39,216 bases of DNA. Source: Priapulus caudatus (Eukaryota > Priapulida > Priapulimorpha > Priapulimorphida > Priapulidae). The stretch covers positions 42,851-82,066 of the forward strand of contig NW_014577390.1 of assembly GCF_000485595.1 (NCBI RefSeq). Reading direction: 5' to 3'. Position 1 is the first letter of the stretch; each line of letters opens with the position of its first letter. The notes under the pieces were generated by a model. The model worked only from the letters and a program-made list of their open reading frames with translations. It was not told the DNA's origin and searched no databases. Below are positions 30,328 through 39,216 of this stretch, piece after piece. The translations under genes were made by a program, and so were the position numbers.

Positions 30328-30960
30328 ATGGCCGTTACTCACCCGCAAAGGTCGGACTTGCGTCGTCTACTAGCGATTCTTTCGTCGATATATTTGTTCG
30401 CTCGTCTGTATCTTGTACGTTTTGCAAAAGTCGACGTATGTTGTGCAGTTCTGCACGTAGTTAGGAAACAAAGTACAGCTAGGTTCAGCGTTAGTATTGC
30501 CGGCGTCGTCGTTGTATTATGTGCATTTTCCGTGCGCAGCCTACAGATTCCGCCATCAGCGTCCAGATCCACCCGCTGAAGTTTCCGAGCGCACACGGGC
30601 CGGAGATTCACTTCCCGAGCAAAGGTGCAGTAAGTAGATCAAGAAGAGACAGCGGGGATCGCGTTTGAATGCAATGAAATGTTAATCGCTGTGACGGGAG
30701 CGACCAGCGATGCACCGACCAGCTACCAACTTTCACCTTAACCCCTCTTCGTTGCAATTATCGGACGAAATATAAATACGCGCAAAACGTGATACTCCCA
30801 GAGTGGTCACCGTGCAGAATAGCTACGATTCACCGGCTGAGGTAGTTACGGCTGCTGCTGCTGCTAGGTTTCGTTGTGATGGTAACTGTGGTTAGGGGTA
30901 ACCTAACAAACATGAAGCAACGTGAGGTGAGCGACAAGATGATAAGAGGGAGAGAGAGGG
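30328..30960. other. Possible unidentified exon(s), strand uncertain
   Basis: On the + strand, a CTACAG acceptor-like site at about 30546 opens a 40-codon stretch reading SVQIHPLKFPSAHGPEIHF in part, with coding-like composition. On the - strand, a 90-codon frame ends at a GCGG|GTGAGT donor-like site near 30349 and could be a 5' exon of EGF gene A. The two are mutually exclusive guesses and neither resembles a known family. Confidence 0.2.
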
Positions 30961-30997
30961 AGCCTCAAGCAGGCTTAATTAATAGAGACCCCGATGC

Positions 30998-31235
<238 letters not shown>

Positions 31236-31279
31236 CGTGCGTGGGGGCGTGAGTGCGTGGTACGTGCGTGCGTGAGTGC

Positions 31280-31795
31280 GCGCGTGTGTGGATGGAATTT
31301 AATCTGCCTAATGCGAATGATTAACGCCTTTCGCTCAGCTCTGCGCCAAAGTACGCGCGTTTAATAATTCGTGCGGCTGGAAGAAAAACAATAGAGAATA
31401 CTTGTCAATGTGCGATGTCAGCAAACAATGACATATTGATACTGACGGGTTAATATTGCCTGATGTTTATTTGTTGGTATTGGTAAGGTGGATATTGGTG
31501 ATGCTCATATTAATCTTGGTTTGCAGATACATATCGATACGATGATATTGGTTGATATTATTTTATGGATTGGTATTGGCAAGATTGAATATAGAAAGTT
31601 CCCGTGTCCCGTACGATATATGGTGGTTCACCTGTATGCCGCCTGCTACTTGGAATCGTAAACGTTTCAATTATCTAACTGTAACCAATTATTATTATTG
31701 TTATTATTATTATTATCATATTGTCGTTAGTCATATACCAATTATTGATTCAGTCGCGCGACATTTGTTCGATATTTGTTTGATATATTAGTCAC
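31280..31795. other. No gene seen
   Basis: Degenerate TATTGGT/GATATTGG words from 31430 to 31580 form a loose repeat, and a (TTA)n tract lies at 31691-31715. The sequence is 3' of the visible exons of EGF gene B. Its remaining exons may be here but are not recognised. Confidence 0.4.
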
Positions 31796-32721
31796 CTTGT
31801 GTGTCTTGCCCTGAACCATCTAATCCTGTCCCTCGTCCGTTACCGTTGGCGAGGTCTGTAACAGTATAGACCGCAGAACAGTATATTAGATCGATCTGCA
31901 TATTATATTCGATCCATGGAGGGTTGCGTTTGTATATATTTGTATTAACATCCAATAGTAATATTTCTTTGATAATAAGGGTTTCAACACGTTCTATCAT
32001 CTTATAAAGCTTACATCTTACAAATAGCTACATTAAGCTTCAATCTTATGAGAATGAAGATAGAGAAAGGTTGTGTGAACCACAATCATTGATTGCACTG
32101 TTCGTATTTTGTCTTACACAAATAAGTGGTAGACATTCGACGTACGCACCTTTACAAGCAGCGCCGTGTTGTGTTAATCCACCAACACACTGACAGACGC
32201 CGGAGGCGCAGATAGCGTTTCTTCTACAGTCGCTGTCCACCGTACAATAAGCTGTTTAGAAACCCCATAATAATTTGTAAATCGCTATGCACAAACCGCA
32301 CATACACCAGCATGATATCACATACGTATCAAATGAGGAATAAGTAAATGATACTCATTGCGTATTCACTTATTGTATACGTAGATCAGGTTTACTCCTG
32401 ATAGATTAGAACTACATTTGGTGAGCACAGATCAAGATGTCGTCGATCGAACTTGCTATACATCACAGCGTAGGCTGGCCAAGATAGACGCACGCACACG
32501 CCAACACGCGCACACGCATGCACGCAGGGACAAAAACGCACGCACACGCGCACGCACACACTCACAGATTGAACGCTCAAATATAGGGAAGGTCTACATT
32601 CCAACTCACCGAACACGCCGGCTTCGACGTATCTTAGTAGAGGTAGACATAGTAGAAACGCAGCGGACGCTGAAGTGATTATCATTGCATCAGCGGTTAT
32701 CTCTTGTACGTGTGCCTTCAT
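31796..32721 (-). CDS. Secreted EGF-like protein B (signal peptide, EGF exon, Gly-rich exon; 3' end not found)
   Basis: Exon 1 coding part 32721-32610 encodes a 37-residue leader. The part from the internal Met (MIITSASAAFLLCLPLLR) is a strong signal peptide with likely cleavage after YVEA. It ends in phase 1 at GTGAGT. Exon 2, 32251-32150 (102 nt, phase 1-1, acceptor CTAAACAG, donor GTGCGT), encodes an EGF-like domain CTVDSDCRRNAICASGVCQC plus VGGLTQHGAAC. Its cysteine spacing, C-5-C-5-C-4-C-1-C-10-C, is identical to gene A. A likely third exon, 31855-31796 (60 nt, phase 1-1, acceptor TGTTACAG, donor GTGACT), encodes a Gly/Asp-rich linker LANGNGRGTGLDGSGQDTQ. No stop-bearing exon was found. 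Equal EGF exon length, phase and spacing mark genes A and B as tandem duplicates. Their role is unknown. A secreted or extracellular-matrix role is inferred from the signal peptide and EGF fold. Confidence 0.65.
32487..32562. repeat. (ACGC)n/(CA)n microsatellite in EGF gene B intron 1
   Basis: ACGCACACGC and CGCACACGCATGCACGC repeats between exon 1 (ends 32610) and exon 2 (starts 32251). Confidence 0.85.
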
Positions 32722-33100
32722 TGACGACGACCTCTAAACATAGTCGTTGCATGTCAAGTGCAAATAAATGTTTTGCGCACGCACGCAATACAAGCACGAA
32801 CGGTTGACTTTTGCATATGGCATCTCGTAAAAATTTCAGAGGTTTGAGTTCTTGCAACATCTTTAGCGAATAGGCAAAAAATCACATACATACATAGCAA
32901 TCGGAAGAATATATGTGGTGGTATTTAACCACCGCCACTCACTTAGTCACCATTTCTAGAGCCGAATTAAAACAATTCCCTTCTTTTTTCACGAATGATC
33001 GAATAAGCACACATATTTTCAAAAGGTAATAAATATTCCATGTAATCTCACAGAAAAATTGCATGCGCATAACAGAAATAACCCATATCAGAAACACGCA
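32722..33100. other. Upstream region of EGF gene B, no gene seen
   Basis: Possible promoter of EGF gene B. No TATA box or initiator was confidently placed. Confidence 0.35.
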
Positions 33101-33305
33101 CAAGCGCGCATACGCACGCACACAGGCACGTACATACGTACATATAATACACACACACGCACGTAAGTACGCACACACGTAAGTACGCACACACGTAGGC
33201 ACGCACGCACGCACACGCACGCATGCAGGCACGCACAGAGACATATAGTTACCGCATAGCACGAAAAACACTTCAGTTCTCCTAATTAATGCCCACACAC
33301 GCACG

Positions 33306-33346
<41 letters not shown>

Positions 33347-33510
33347 CACAAGCGCCGCACATGCACACACTACACACACACACACACCCACACACACACA
33401 CACACACACACACAACACACACCACCACCACACACACACACACACGCACGCACGCACGCCACGCACGCACGCACGGCACGCATGCACGCACGCACGCACA
33501 ACACACAGAC
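33101..33510. repeat. CA and ACGC microsatellite cluster
   Basis: ACGCACGTAAGTACGCAC repeats (33105-33235), then long (CA)n tracts (33311-33445) and ACGCACGC repeats to about 33500. Open frames on either strand here are artefacts. Confidence 0.9.
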
Positions 33511-33590
33511 ATATAATATAATATATATATATACTTACCGATATATACTAGCACGAAAAACACTGTTCTCCTAATTAAAGAATCTTAGAT
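33234..33590 (-). repeat. Pair of about 50-bp duplicated segments flanking the CA tract, each with a donor-like GGTAA
   Basis: 33241-33291 and 33524-33577 share TTACCG, then TAGCACGAAAAACACT, then TTCTCCTAATTAA. Read on the - strand both carry TTAATTAG followed by GAGAAC, GTGTTTTTCGTGCTA and CGGTAAC or CGGTAAG. This resembles a tiny exon between an AG and a GT, encoding a hydrophobic VFFVL core. A duplicated micro-exon is one reading. Duplication of microsatellite flanks is the simpler one. Confidence 0.5.
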
Positions 33591-34371
33591 GTGTGAATCT
33601 GGAAAATGTAGCGATGAGTACGAAAACTCAACTAAAAATATAATTAACATGTGGTTATACACGCATAAACAGTTAGAAGCACCAAACACCTGTTCATAAT
33701 GAATATATCATCTCCATCAGTAGGACCGCCGACATCACACGTATCATCACCTCTATCAACGATACCAAATCAAACAACCCCAAGGTGCACCATGTAAGCT
33801 GTGGAAAGTGTAGGAGTGGTGGGTGGGGTGAGGACGAGAAGGCAACCAGTGTGTCCGATATTGTTCACAGACACGCCACGTGCCGCGAAAGTGGCATTTT
33901 TTTCATTCGTCCCTCAAACCTTTATACGTGCGTCAAATGTGACAGTGTGCCGACTCGTGACTGTCAAAGATAACCGCTTGAATCGTGTATACCATGTCCG
34001 GTTTAGGGTGCGCATTCAACCAACATATGGGATTATGTGGTACCTTTGGGGTACTTTAGGGTGTACCTTTGGGGTACCTTTATGGATTATGGGATTATTA
34101 TATACCTTTGTGATATAATTGATGCTCGGCAATGTAAATTAATTCAATAGTATTTCTAACATTTGCCGTTTTATCTGGCTTGTCATTGCCGATATAAGAC
34201 AGATCATTACAAATCCATGCATCATAATAATCATGCATCATTATAATAATTATTAATAACATTATAATATATTATATATAATAAATATTATTTTATTATT
34301 TATGTTAATTATCATCTTATAATATGCATCATAATAATTATGCTCTTAGTACAGAAGCTAGCTAACACCAA
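33591..34371. other. No gene seen
   Basis: Contains a short imperfect direct repeat of GGTACCTTTGGGGTAC-like words (34038-34085) and an AT-rich ATAATAAT/TATTAT tract (34225-34345). Confidence 0.45.
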
Positions 34372-34750
34372 ATGCTAACTACAGAATTACACTTGTCGTT
34401 GTGGACCGAGAACATGACAGCTATGAGCAGCGTAGTCAATATATCGTTTTTTGTCTCATTCTTCGCCTTGCACAGCATCCTGCAAGTACGTAGTCATGGC
34501 GCCTCCACGAAGCCACACACAAACACAAACATCACCAAGAAAAGATACAAAGACGCAAAGATAAAATGTGTTATTTAACATTTTAATTCATATAGCTTTA
34601 TGCACCAATATTGCATGTTGCTTTTGTCTATCAGTATCGCCTATCGATTAATGTTTAATAGCCAACGTTTTTAACTCATAATATATTTTTCAGGTAACTA
34701 ACATTAGAAAGAAGGCAGTGAATTTTTATATTAACATGTTTCAAATTTAG
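34372..34750 (+). CDS. Candidate two-exon gene for a short secreted or membrane peptide
   Basis: Exon 1, 34372-34485, ends in phase 0 at a GTACGT donor. Its Met at 34414 starts MTAMSSVVNISFFVSFFALH, a hydrophobic signal-like segment. Exon 2, 34694-34750, follows an ATATATTTTTCAG acceptor and encodes VTNIRKKAVNFYINMFQI then a stop, giving about 56 residues from the first Met (42 from the second). Splice phases agree and the product is a leader plus a short basic peptide, which fits a small secreted peptide. No homologue is recognised and the chance of a false model is high. Confidence 0.25.
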
Positions 34751-35120
34751 CAACTTCACTTCACAAACAAAACAGCTCCTTAAAGCCAACTTATTTACTG
34801 GAAATTGATATGGCTCTCTCGTTTTCTCGTTTGATCTCTCTTCCTCTCTCTATTTTCTCTCCTTCTCAGGAGAGACAGGCAGGCACGCACGCACAAAAGC
34901 GCAAAGAACCCAGGTACACGCAGCGTACGCAAGCACGCACGCGCGCACACACAAACACGGTGCACTCATGCACGCATTGAAATATACATACTTTATTCAA
35001 TATTTCATAAGATACATATACAGATATATTCCAGATACGGAGAGCTTCAAAACAAGGGGTTTGAAGCGACACGTGGCCACTACCGCCACTAGCTGTTATC
35101 CGGAGTAGATATGTCCATCA
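34751..35120. other. No gene seen
   Basis: CT-rich patch at 34820-34870, then an ACGC-rich patch at 34880-34975. No exon was found. Confidence 0.5.
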
Positions 35121-35142
35121 TAAGAAGACACCAGCCTGCTGC

Positions 35143-35605
35143 TGCTATTATAATATCATATGTCCATGTTCCTTATGGCTTGACGCTACCAGCGTCCCTC
35201 CTGCTGTTACCATGACTGCAACTTCCATCTTACTTAGCTGCTATTATAACAGCATATGTCCATGTTCCTTCTGGCTTGACGCTACCACGTCCCTCCTGCT
35301 GTTACCATGACTGCAGCTTCCATCTTACTTAGCTGCTATTATAACAGCATATGTCCATGTTCCTCATGGCTTGATGCTACCACGTCGCCTCCTGCTGTTA
35401 CCATGACTGCAGCTTCCATCTTACTTAGCTGCTATTATAACAGCATATGTCTATGTTCCTCATGGCTTGACGCTACCACGTCCCTCCTGCTGTTACCATG
35501 ACTGCAGCTTCCAACTTACTTAGCTGCTATTATAACAGCATGTCCATGTTCCTCATGGCTTGACGCTACACCTCCCTCCTACTGTTAGCATGATTGCAGC
35601 TCCAT
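35143..35605. repeat. 95-96-bp tandem repeat, about 4.8 copies
   Basis: The word CTATTATAA recurs at 35145, 35241, 35336, 35432 and 35527, giving spacings of 96, 95, 96 and 95. Each unit contains CATATGTCCATGTTCCT, GGCTTGACGCTACCACGTCC and CTGCTGTTACCATGACTGCA. Copies differ at few sites and the last one decays after 35590. The + frame across two units is repetitive and not a recognised protein. Confidence 0.95.
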
Positions 35606-36059
35606 GGGTTCCACGCTGCCTTGTTCCAAGGCTTAACACGGGCGGCGCATCGTGCCTCCCGCTATTCGCCGCACCGAGGCGATGGCGCGCCGCACGCTAC
35701 CTGCCTCTGTTCTTATGTACGAGGTCCACCAGCAGCTTGCTAGCAGCATTACCTATATGACTTGCTGATGATGCATGAATGAAAACATTCAGAAGCTATA
35801 CTGAGTGGCGAGCCACGTGAGCAGGAAATCGAGGGTTGCGTGACAGGGGTCAACCTAGTGGGATCAGTGGGGCGAGAGAGTCCACGGCTGTGACGGCAAT
35901 GAAAGAATCCCAGCGCAATGGCGGCCGGTGTCTTCGAGACTTGACGCTCTGGCAGTGTCGTCGCGGCTGCCCGTCGTTGCCATCTACAGAAAAAAAACGC
36001 GCAGGCATTTAGATAATCGCTCATACTTTAGAACTTCGTAGAACCTAATTGCTAATCAG

Positions 36060-37240
36060 ATCTATGTGCTCACAGTGAGAGCATTTGCATTACAATGGCC
36101 TCCGCTTTAATCGGTCCAGATAAAAAGGCGCATCGGTTTAACAACACATGTCTTTGGAAAACAATATTGCGCACGTTTTGTGTTCGTCGTGTAATCGGGA
36201 CCACCGTTTAATGAACAATTCTATGGTTCCTTACATGTCTCTATAAAGCAAAGGCCAGTGTATCATATAAAATCAGTATGTTACAAGTTTACCATGCGTT
36301 GTTATTGAAAGTGGAGGTTGATAGAGAGAAAAAACAGTTTCAAAATAGGTCAATCTGAGTGGTCGTGAAGTTTCACACTTTTCCTATTTCCTAGTTAGCT
36401 ATTTTTGGCAATACCAATTATATCATTACTATCCCAACTACTGTTGCTAATTGCGAACATCTGCTCCTATCAAACTGCTGCTCCTACCAGTAAATATAGA
36501 GTATAACATACACTACAAACCCTACTAGTATTAACAAGTGCCGCGGAGCGACAGCGCTCATCTACGTCTACTGCGGTGTGACTCTGTGGTAGAGTGGTGG
36601 ATTCTAGTAAACCCTAGCTGTTAGTCCCAAATGTGTTCAGCATACGCCGCGCGAAACAGTGAAGGCACAGGGATGGTTCAGGAACAACCTTCTCGAAGAA
36701 ATGTTCGCGGGATCGTTATGAAAGTTGCCACGAGATGCGTGTACGTTTAAGTGTCTTAAGATTAAATGAAAACTCCCATCGTACGTGGTAGCAACAACTA
36801 TTTGCAACAGAATAGGTAAGCACTCATCCATTTACCTACGCAAGCCTACAGAGCTGCAATAGAGAGCTGCCACCTGTAACCAATTAAACACAGGCAAAAA
36901 CTACACAGTACTATCACGCACCACATGCACTGGCAGTGGCTACTGAGTGGCATAAGTTACTGTAACACACTGACAGTAGAGAATGCCATATAAATTATAC
37001 GAGCATAAACCTCCTTCAACCAAATTTAGCTTTTGAATTTCACTAGTAATTGTAGCCTCATACGTCCAGGCATGTATAGATTCTAGCAAGCAAACGTCTG
37101 ACATTACTCTTGCATGTCAGCGGAAAGTAACTTTCATGGTCCTTTCATATAAGCCAATAATGGTAGGTCACCGCTGAAACAAAAAATTTTTCAATTGCTC
37201 CGTCAGACCATGTCCTCAGAAAATGTTTAAAATCTGCCCT
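36060..37240. other. GPCR intron region, no gene seen
   Basis: Unique sequence apart from the tRNA-like patch near 36583. No TM-like exon was found on the - strand here. Confidence 0.45.
36575..36632 (+). mobile_element. tRNA-like relic (possible SINE head)
   Basis: GACTCTGTGGTAGAGTGGTG resembles a tRNA D-arm and A box (TGGTAGAGTGG). A following TTCTAGTAAACCCTAG could be a stem-loop. The B box is degenerate (AGTCCCAAATG). Too degraded to be a tRNA gene. Confidence 0.35.
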
Positions 37241-37247
37241 GTGCCAT

Positions 37248-37444
37248 TGACCTTTGACCTGTGACCTCAATTTCGGCACAGTGATGTTTTCCTACCATTA
37301 TGCTATACACTGACTATCACGAGCCTAGGTCGAGCCGTTTAGATTTTGTGCCGCAATTCTGCATTTCCTCCCTATACCTTAAGTTAAGGAGGGAATGTTC
37401 CCCTTCTTTTACACTCTTGACCTTTGACCTTTTGACCTTTGACC
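37248..37444. promoter_or_regulatory. Three TGACCTTTGACC (DR1-type) motifs
   Basis: TGACCTTTGACC occurs at 37248, 37418 and 37433. It is the reverse complement of GGTCAAAGGTCA, the ideal DR1 site for RXR/HNF4-type nuclear receptors. The segment between also carries a duplicated CGAGCCGTTTAGATT word (37331 and 37511), so the sites may simply belong to a repeat family. Confidence 0.4.
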
Positions 37445-38039
37445 CCAGCTTCGACATCCGCAACTCGTTTTCGGATTACCCACCACGTCCCGACTTTCGA
37501 ATCCATACGTCGAGCCGTTTAGATTTGTGCCAACTACATTGACAGGACGCACAGACGAGCAGGCACGGACGCGACGACGGGCACGCTCCTGCGATTCTAC
37601 AGCTGCATCTGACTATGTCAAATGAGCTAATAACATATAATTACAGCTACGGCCCTGTGTTTATACCTCAGTCTCGAGGCGGCTGAGTCGGACGGATGTG
37701 ATAGACCGTTGATGTACTGCGCTTGTGCCGCGATGCGTCGCACCTGCTGCCGCGTCACCAGGTATATGCCGGCGCGTACGCAGAACACAAGCACGACGAG
37801 CGGGAGGTACATAGAATAAACCTACACGCTGAACGTCAGTGTCGGATTGCCGTAGAACGGCTCGCACGTCGCGCCTACGCTGTCGAAGTAGAAGAGGCCG
37901 TGCAGCAAGTACTATTGGCTGCGTAGCAGTACGAACGTGAGCAGCCACGTGCCGGCGACGCATAACAACGCAGCGGCGAATGCGTCATGATGGCGTCATA
38001 GCGAAGCGGGTGCAGGATGCAGACGTAACGCTCGACGGT

Positions 38040-38420
38040 CGATGCACATGAGCGCATCGTCGACTGATGGAAGAGCGTGCCAATGAGCACGGCCTCGATC
38101 TGAAACACACGGACAGGCCAGGGTCGTATATAAAGACGGCATATATACGGCTGCTGGACAGCCGCGTGATGGTGCTGCCATCTGATGGAGAAACAGCCGC
38201 GCTAAGCACTGCCTCGATCTGAAAACCAGAGCACGTGTATCATATACGTAATATACTGTGCCTGCTGAAACACACAACAGGCGTGGTGCATGGTGCTATC
38301 TCTCTGATGGAAGAAACACGCTGATGAGCACGCTTCGATCCTGCACGGGAGGCGCGTAGATGGTGCTGCCATTTGGGCAGACATAGTGTAAACATGTGCT
38401 GTTAATCTGTTGGAGAAAAC
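38040..38420 (-). repeat. Tandem triplication of the GPCR TM3 exon head and its acceptor, period about 120 bp
   Basis: On the - strand, a pyrimidine-rich tract plus CAG followed by ATCGAGGC(C/A)GTGCT occurs at 38099 and 38218, and as a weaker copy (TGCAGGATCGAAGCGTGCTC) near 38338. Each is followed by CTTCCATCAG-like and GCAGCACCAT-like words. Only the 38099 copy continues into ERYVCILHPL. The other two are partial upstream decoys that end at the next copy. Confidence 0.7.
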
Positions 38421-39216
38421 TTGTGGAAGAGCGCACCATAATGATACTGATACTAGCGTCAAGGACGGATAATACGTAGAGTGTGTTAACGGCAAGATAA
38501 ACGTTCGGGAATAATAGTGCTATTTCAGACTACATTATTGCTACTTTGCCTGCGAGTCTAGACTAAGTTTCGATGAGGTATCCAGCATTAAGCGAATTTT
38601 GTGCTCTCTAGAACAAGACAACGCGTTGTCAATACGGGGATACTCGTAGGGCGGAGAGTATCGGCTCCTAAGACGCTCCCGTCGCAGCATGGAGGAGAGG
38701 TGAAACTCGACTCTCTGGCCGACCAGATCCCCCCACCCACGCGCTACAGCGTCTGTATCGTGGAAGTTGGTGTGGGCGTAATTTACTGACTGGGACGGGT
38801 GCGTTCGGCCTTGATGGTAATAGTGACAATTCGGGGGCATCGCTATGGCGCTTAATCTCCATCTGTCCTAGACACGAGGCTAACGCCGTCATGAGGCTCG
38901 GACGCGCGTGCCACTCACCCGTGTGTGTTACAACGCGATCAGTACTAGTGTAGTAAAGGGTGCACGCAAGTTTGGCATATGAAATCAATTATCAAGGCGC
39001 TGCAGCAACGTCGGTCGACGGAAACCGATAGCCAAAATGCTTACCGCGCGTGTGAGGATGTGCGAGAGCGTTTGCATGTGCGGGCAGGTTTAGGAGCCGA
39101 GAGTGAGTGCTCATGCTAGGAGTATCGTACTTGACAAGCGGTTGGTCTTGTTCTCTAGCGAGAAGAATTCTGCTAATGCAATAGTCCATCAAATATTTAG
39201 ACTCGCCGGCTAAAGT
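38421..39216. other. Upstream of GPCR remnant, no confident gene
   Basis: The - strand segment at 38509-38450 reads NVYLAVNTLYVLSVLDAS and may be TM2 of the GPCR. Open frames of 62-106 codons on both strands up to 39192 show no recognisable domain. Confidence 0.35.

Larger units (their letters stand above)
35760..38099 (-). pseudogene. Rhodopsin-class GPCR, broken by frameshifts and stops
   Basis: Exon 38099-37667 (acceptor GTGTTTCAG, donor GTATAA) holds TM3 start IEAVLIGTLFHQST, then ERYVCILHPLRYDAIMT (the E/DRY motif and intracellular loop 2), then in another frame TM4 (AFAAALLCVAGTWLLTFVLL), a loop-2 cysteine (ATCEPFYGN), TM5 (MYLPLVVLVFCVRAGIYLV) and loop 3. Exon from 35983 (acceptor TTTCTGTAG, phase 2 to match) holds TM6 (ERQVSKTPAAIALGFF, then IAVTAVDSLAPLIPLG one frame away) and TM7-like LDFLLTWLATQYSF one frame further. 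At least four frameshifts and two in-frame TAG codons (after LLRSQ and after LTFSV) interrupt it, and no NPxxY was seen. TM1-2 are not confidently found, though NVYLAVNTLYVLSVLDAS at about 38500 is a TM2 candidate. The ligand family is not assigned. Raw-sequence errors are an alternative to true decay. Confidence 0.7.

Noticed and set aside
30328-30579. 83-codon + frame with two hydrophobic stretches as a membrane protein
   Set aside because: No homology is recognised, the overlapping antisense frame is equally open, and nearby splice-like sites on both strands make the model ambiguous.

Overview
This window looks like nuclear DNA of an invertebrate animal, probably marine. The genes have spliceosomal introns with GT-AG borders, the intergenic DNA is full of long microsatellites (CT, GT, ACGC, ACAT/TGTA) and minisatellites, and the recognisable proteins are metazoan types: SURF1, GTDC1, EGF-domain secreted proteins and a rhodopsin-class GPCR. 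I cannot name the species or phylum from sequence alone. It is not a prokaryotic or viral region. Parts of the assembly are poor: there is a 188-base N gap, a lone N inside a microsatellite, and a 3.8 kb tetranucleotide block that looks like uncorrected long-read sequence.

Layout on the + strand. Positions 1-4910 hold minisatellites, microsatellites and a few promoter-like palindromes but no gene I can support. Positions 5000-8251 carry an eight-exon SABATH-family (salicylate/jasmonate-type) SAM-dependent carboxyl methyltransferase, a family best known from plants. Positions 8849-9248 look like a small inverted-repeat transposon. Positions 10422-11258 encode a complete, single-exon SURF1, the inner-membrane assembly factor of cytochrome c oxidase. 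Positions 12269-16356 hold GTDC1 (tRNA-queuosine mannosyltransferase type). Its first coding exon has an unusual N-terminal extension of about 750 residues that is charged, disordered and ends in an 11-residue repeat. Its central exons are missing from the window, and so is its last exon.

Positions 16.4-28.6 kb are dominated by repeats. They include a LINE reverse-transcriptase fragment (18.2-18.7 kb), an hAT-like non-autonomous DNA transposon with terminal inverted repeats and a probable 8-bp target duplication (19400-20518), a tRNA-Gly-derived SINE, MITE copies, and ACAT/TGTA arrays. A 180-bp segment next to the array at 16.8 kb recurs inverted at 24.0 kb next to another array and the N gap.

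On the - strand, two tandem paralogues encode small secreted proteins with one recognised EGF-like domain each (29047 to 21202, and 32721 to 31796). Each has a signal-peptide exon followed by a 102-nt phase 1-1 EGF exon with identical cysteine spacing. Further upstream on that strand, 38099-35760 is a broken rhodopsin-class GPCR whose TM3 exon head is tandemly triplicated. A short two-exon secreted-peptide candidate lies on the + strand at 34372-34750.

The genes do not form a pathway. SURF1 (mitochondria) and GTDC1 (tRNA modification) are housekeeping neighbours in the same orientation. The rest is an accessory, repeat-rich neighbourhood. The observations I rate highest are the animal SABATH enzyme, the GTDC1 N-terminal extension with its missing centre, the inverted duplicate linked to tetranucleotide arrays, and the GPCR exon-head triplication.
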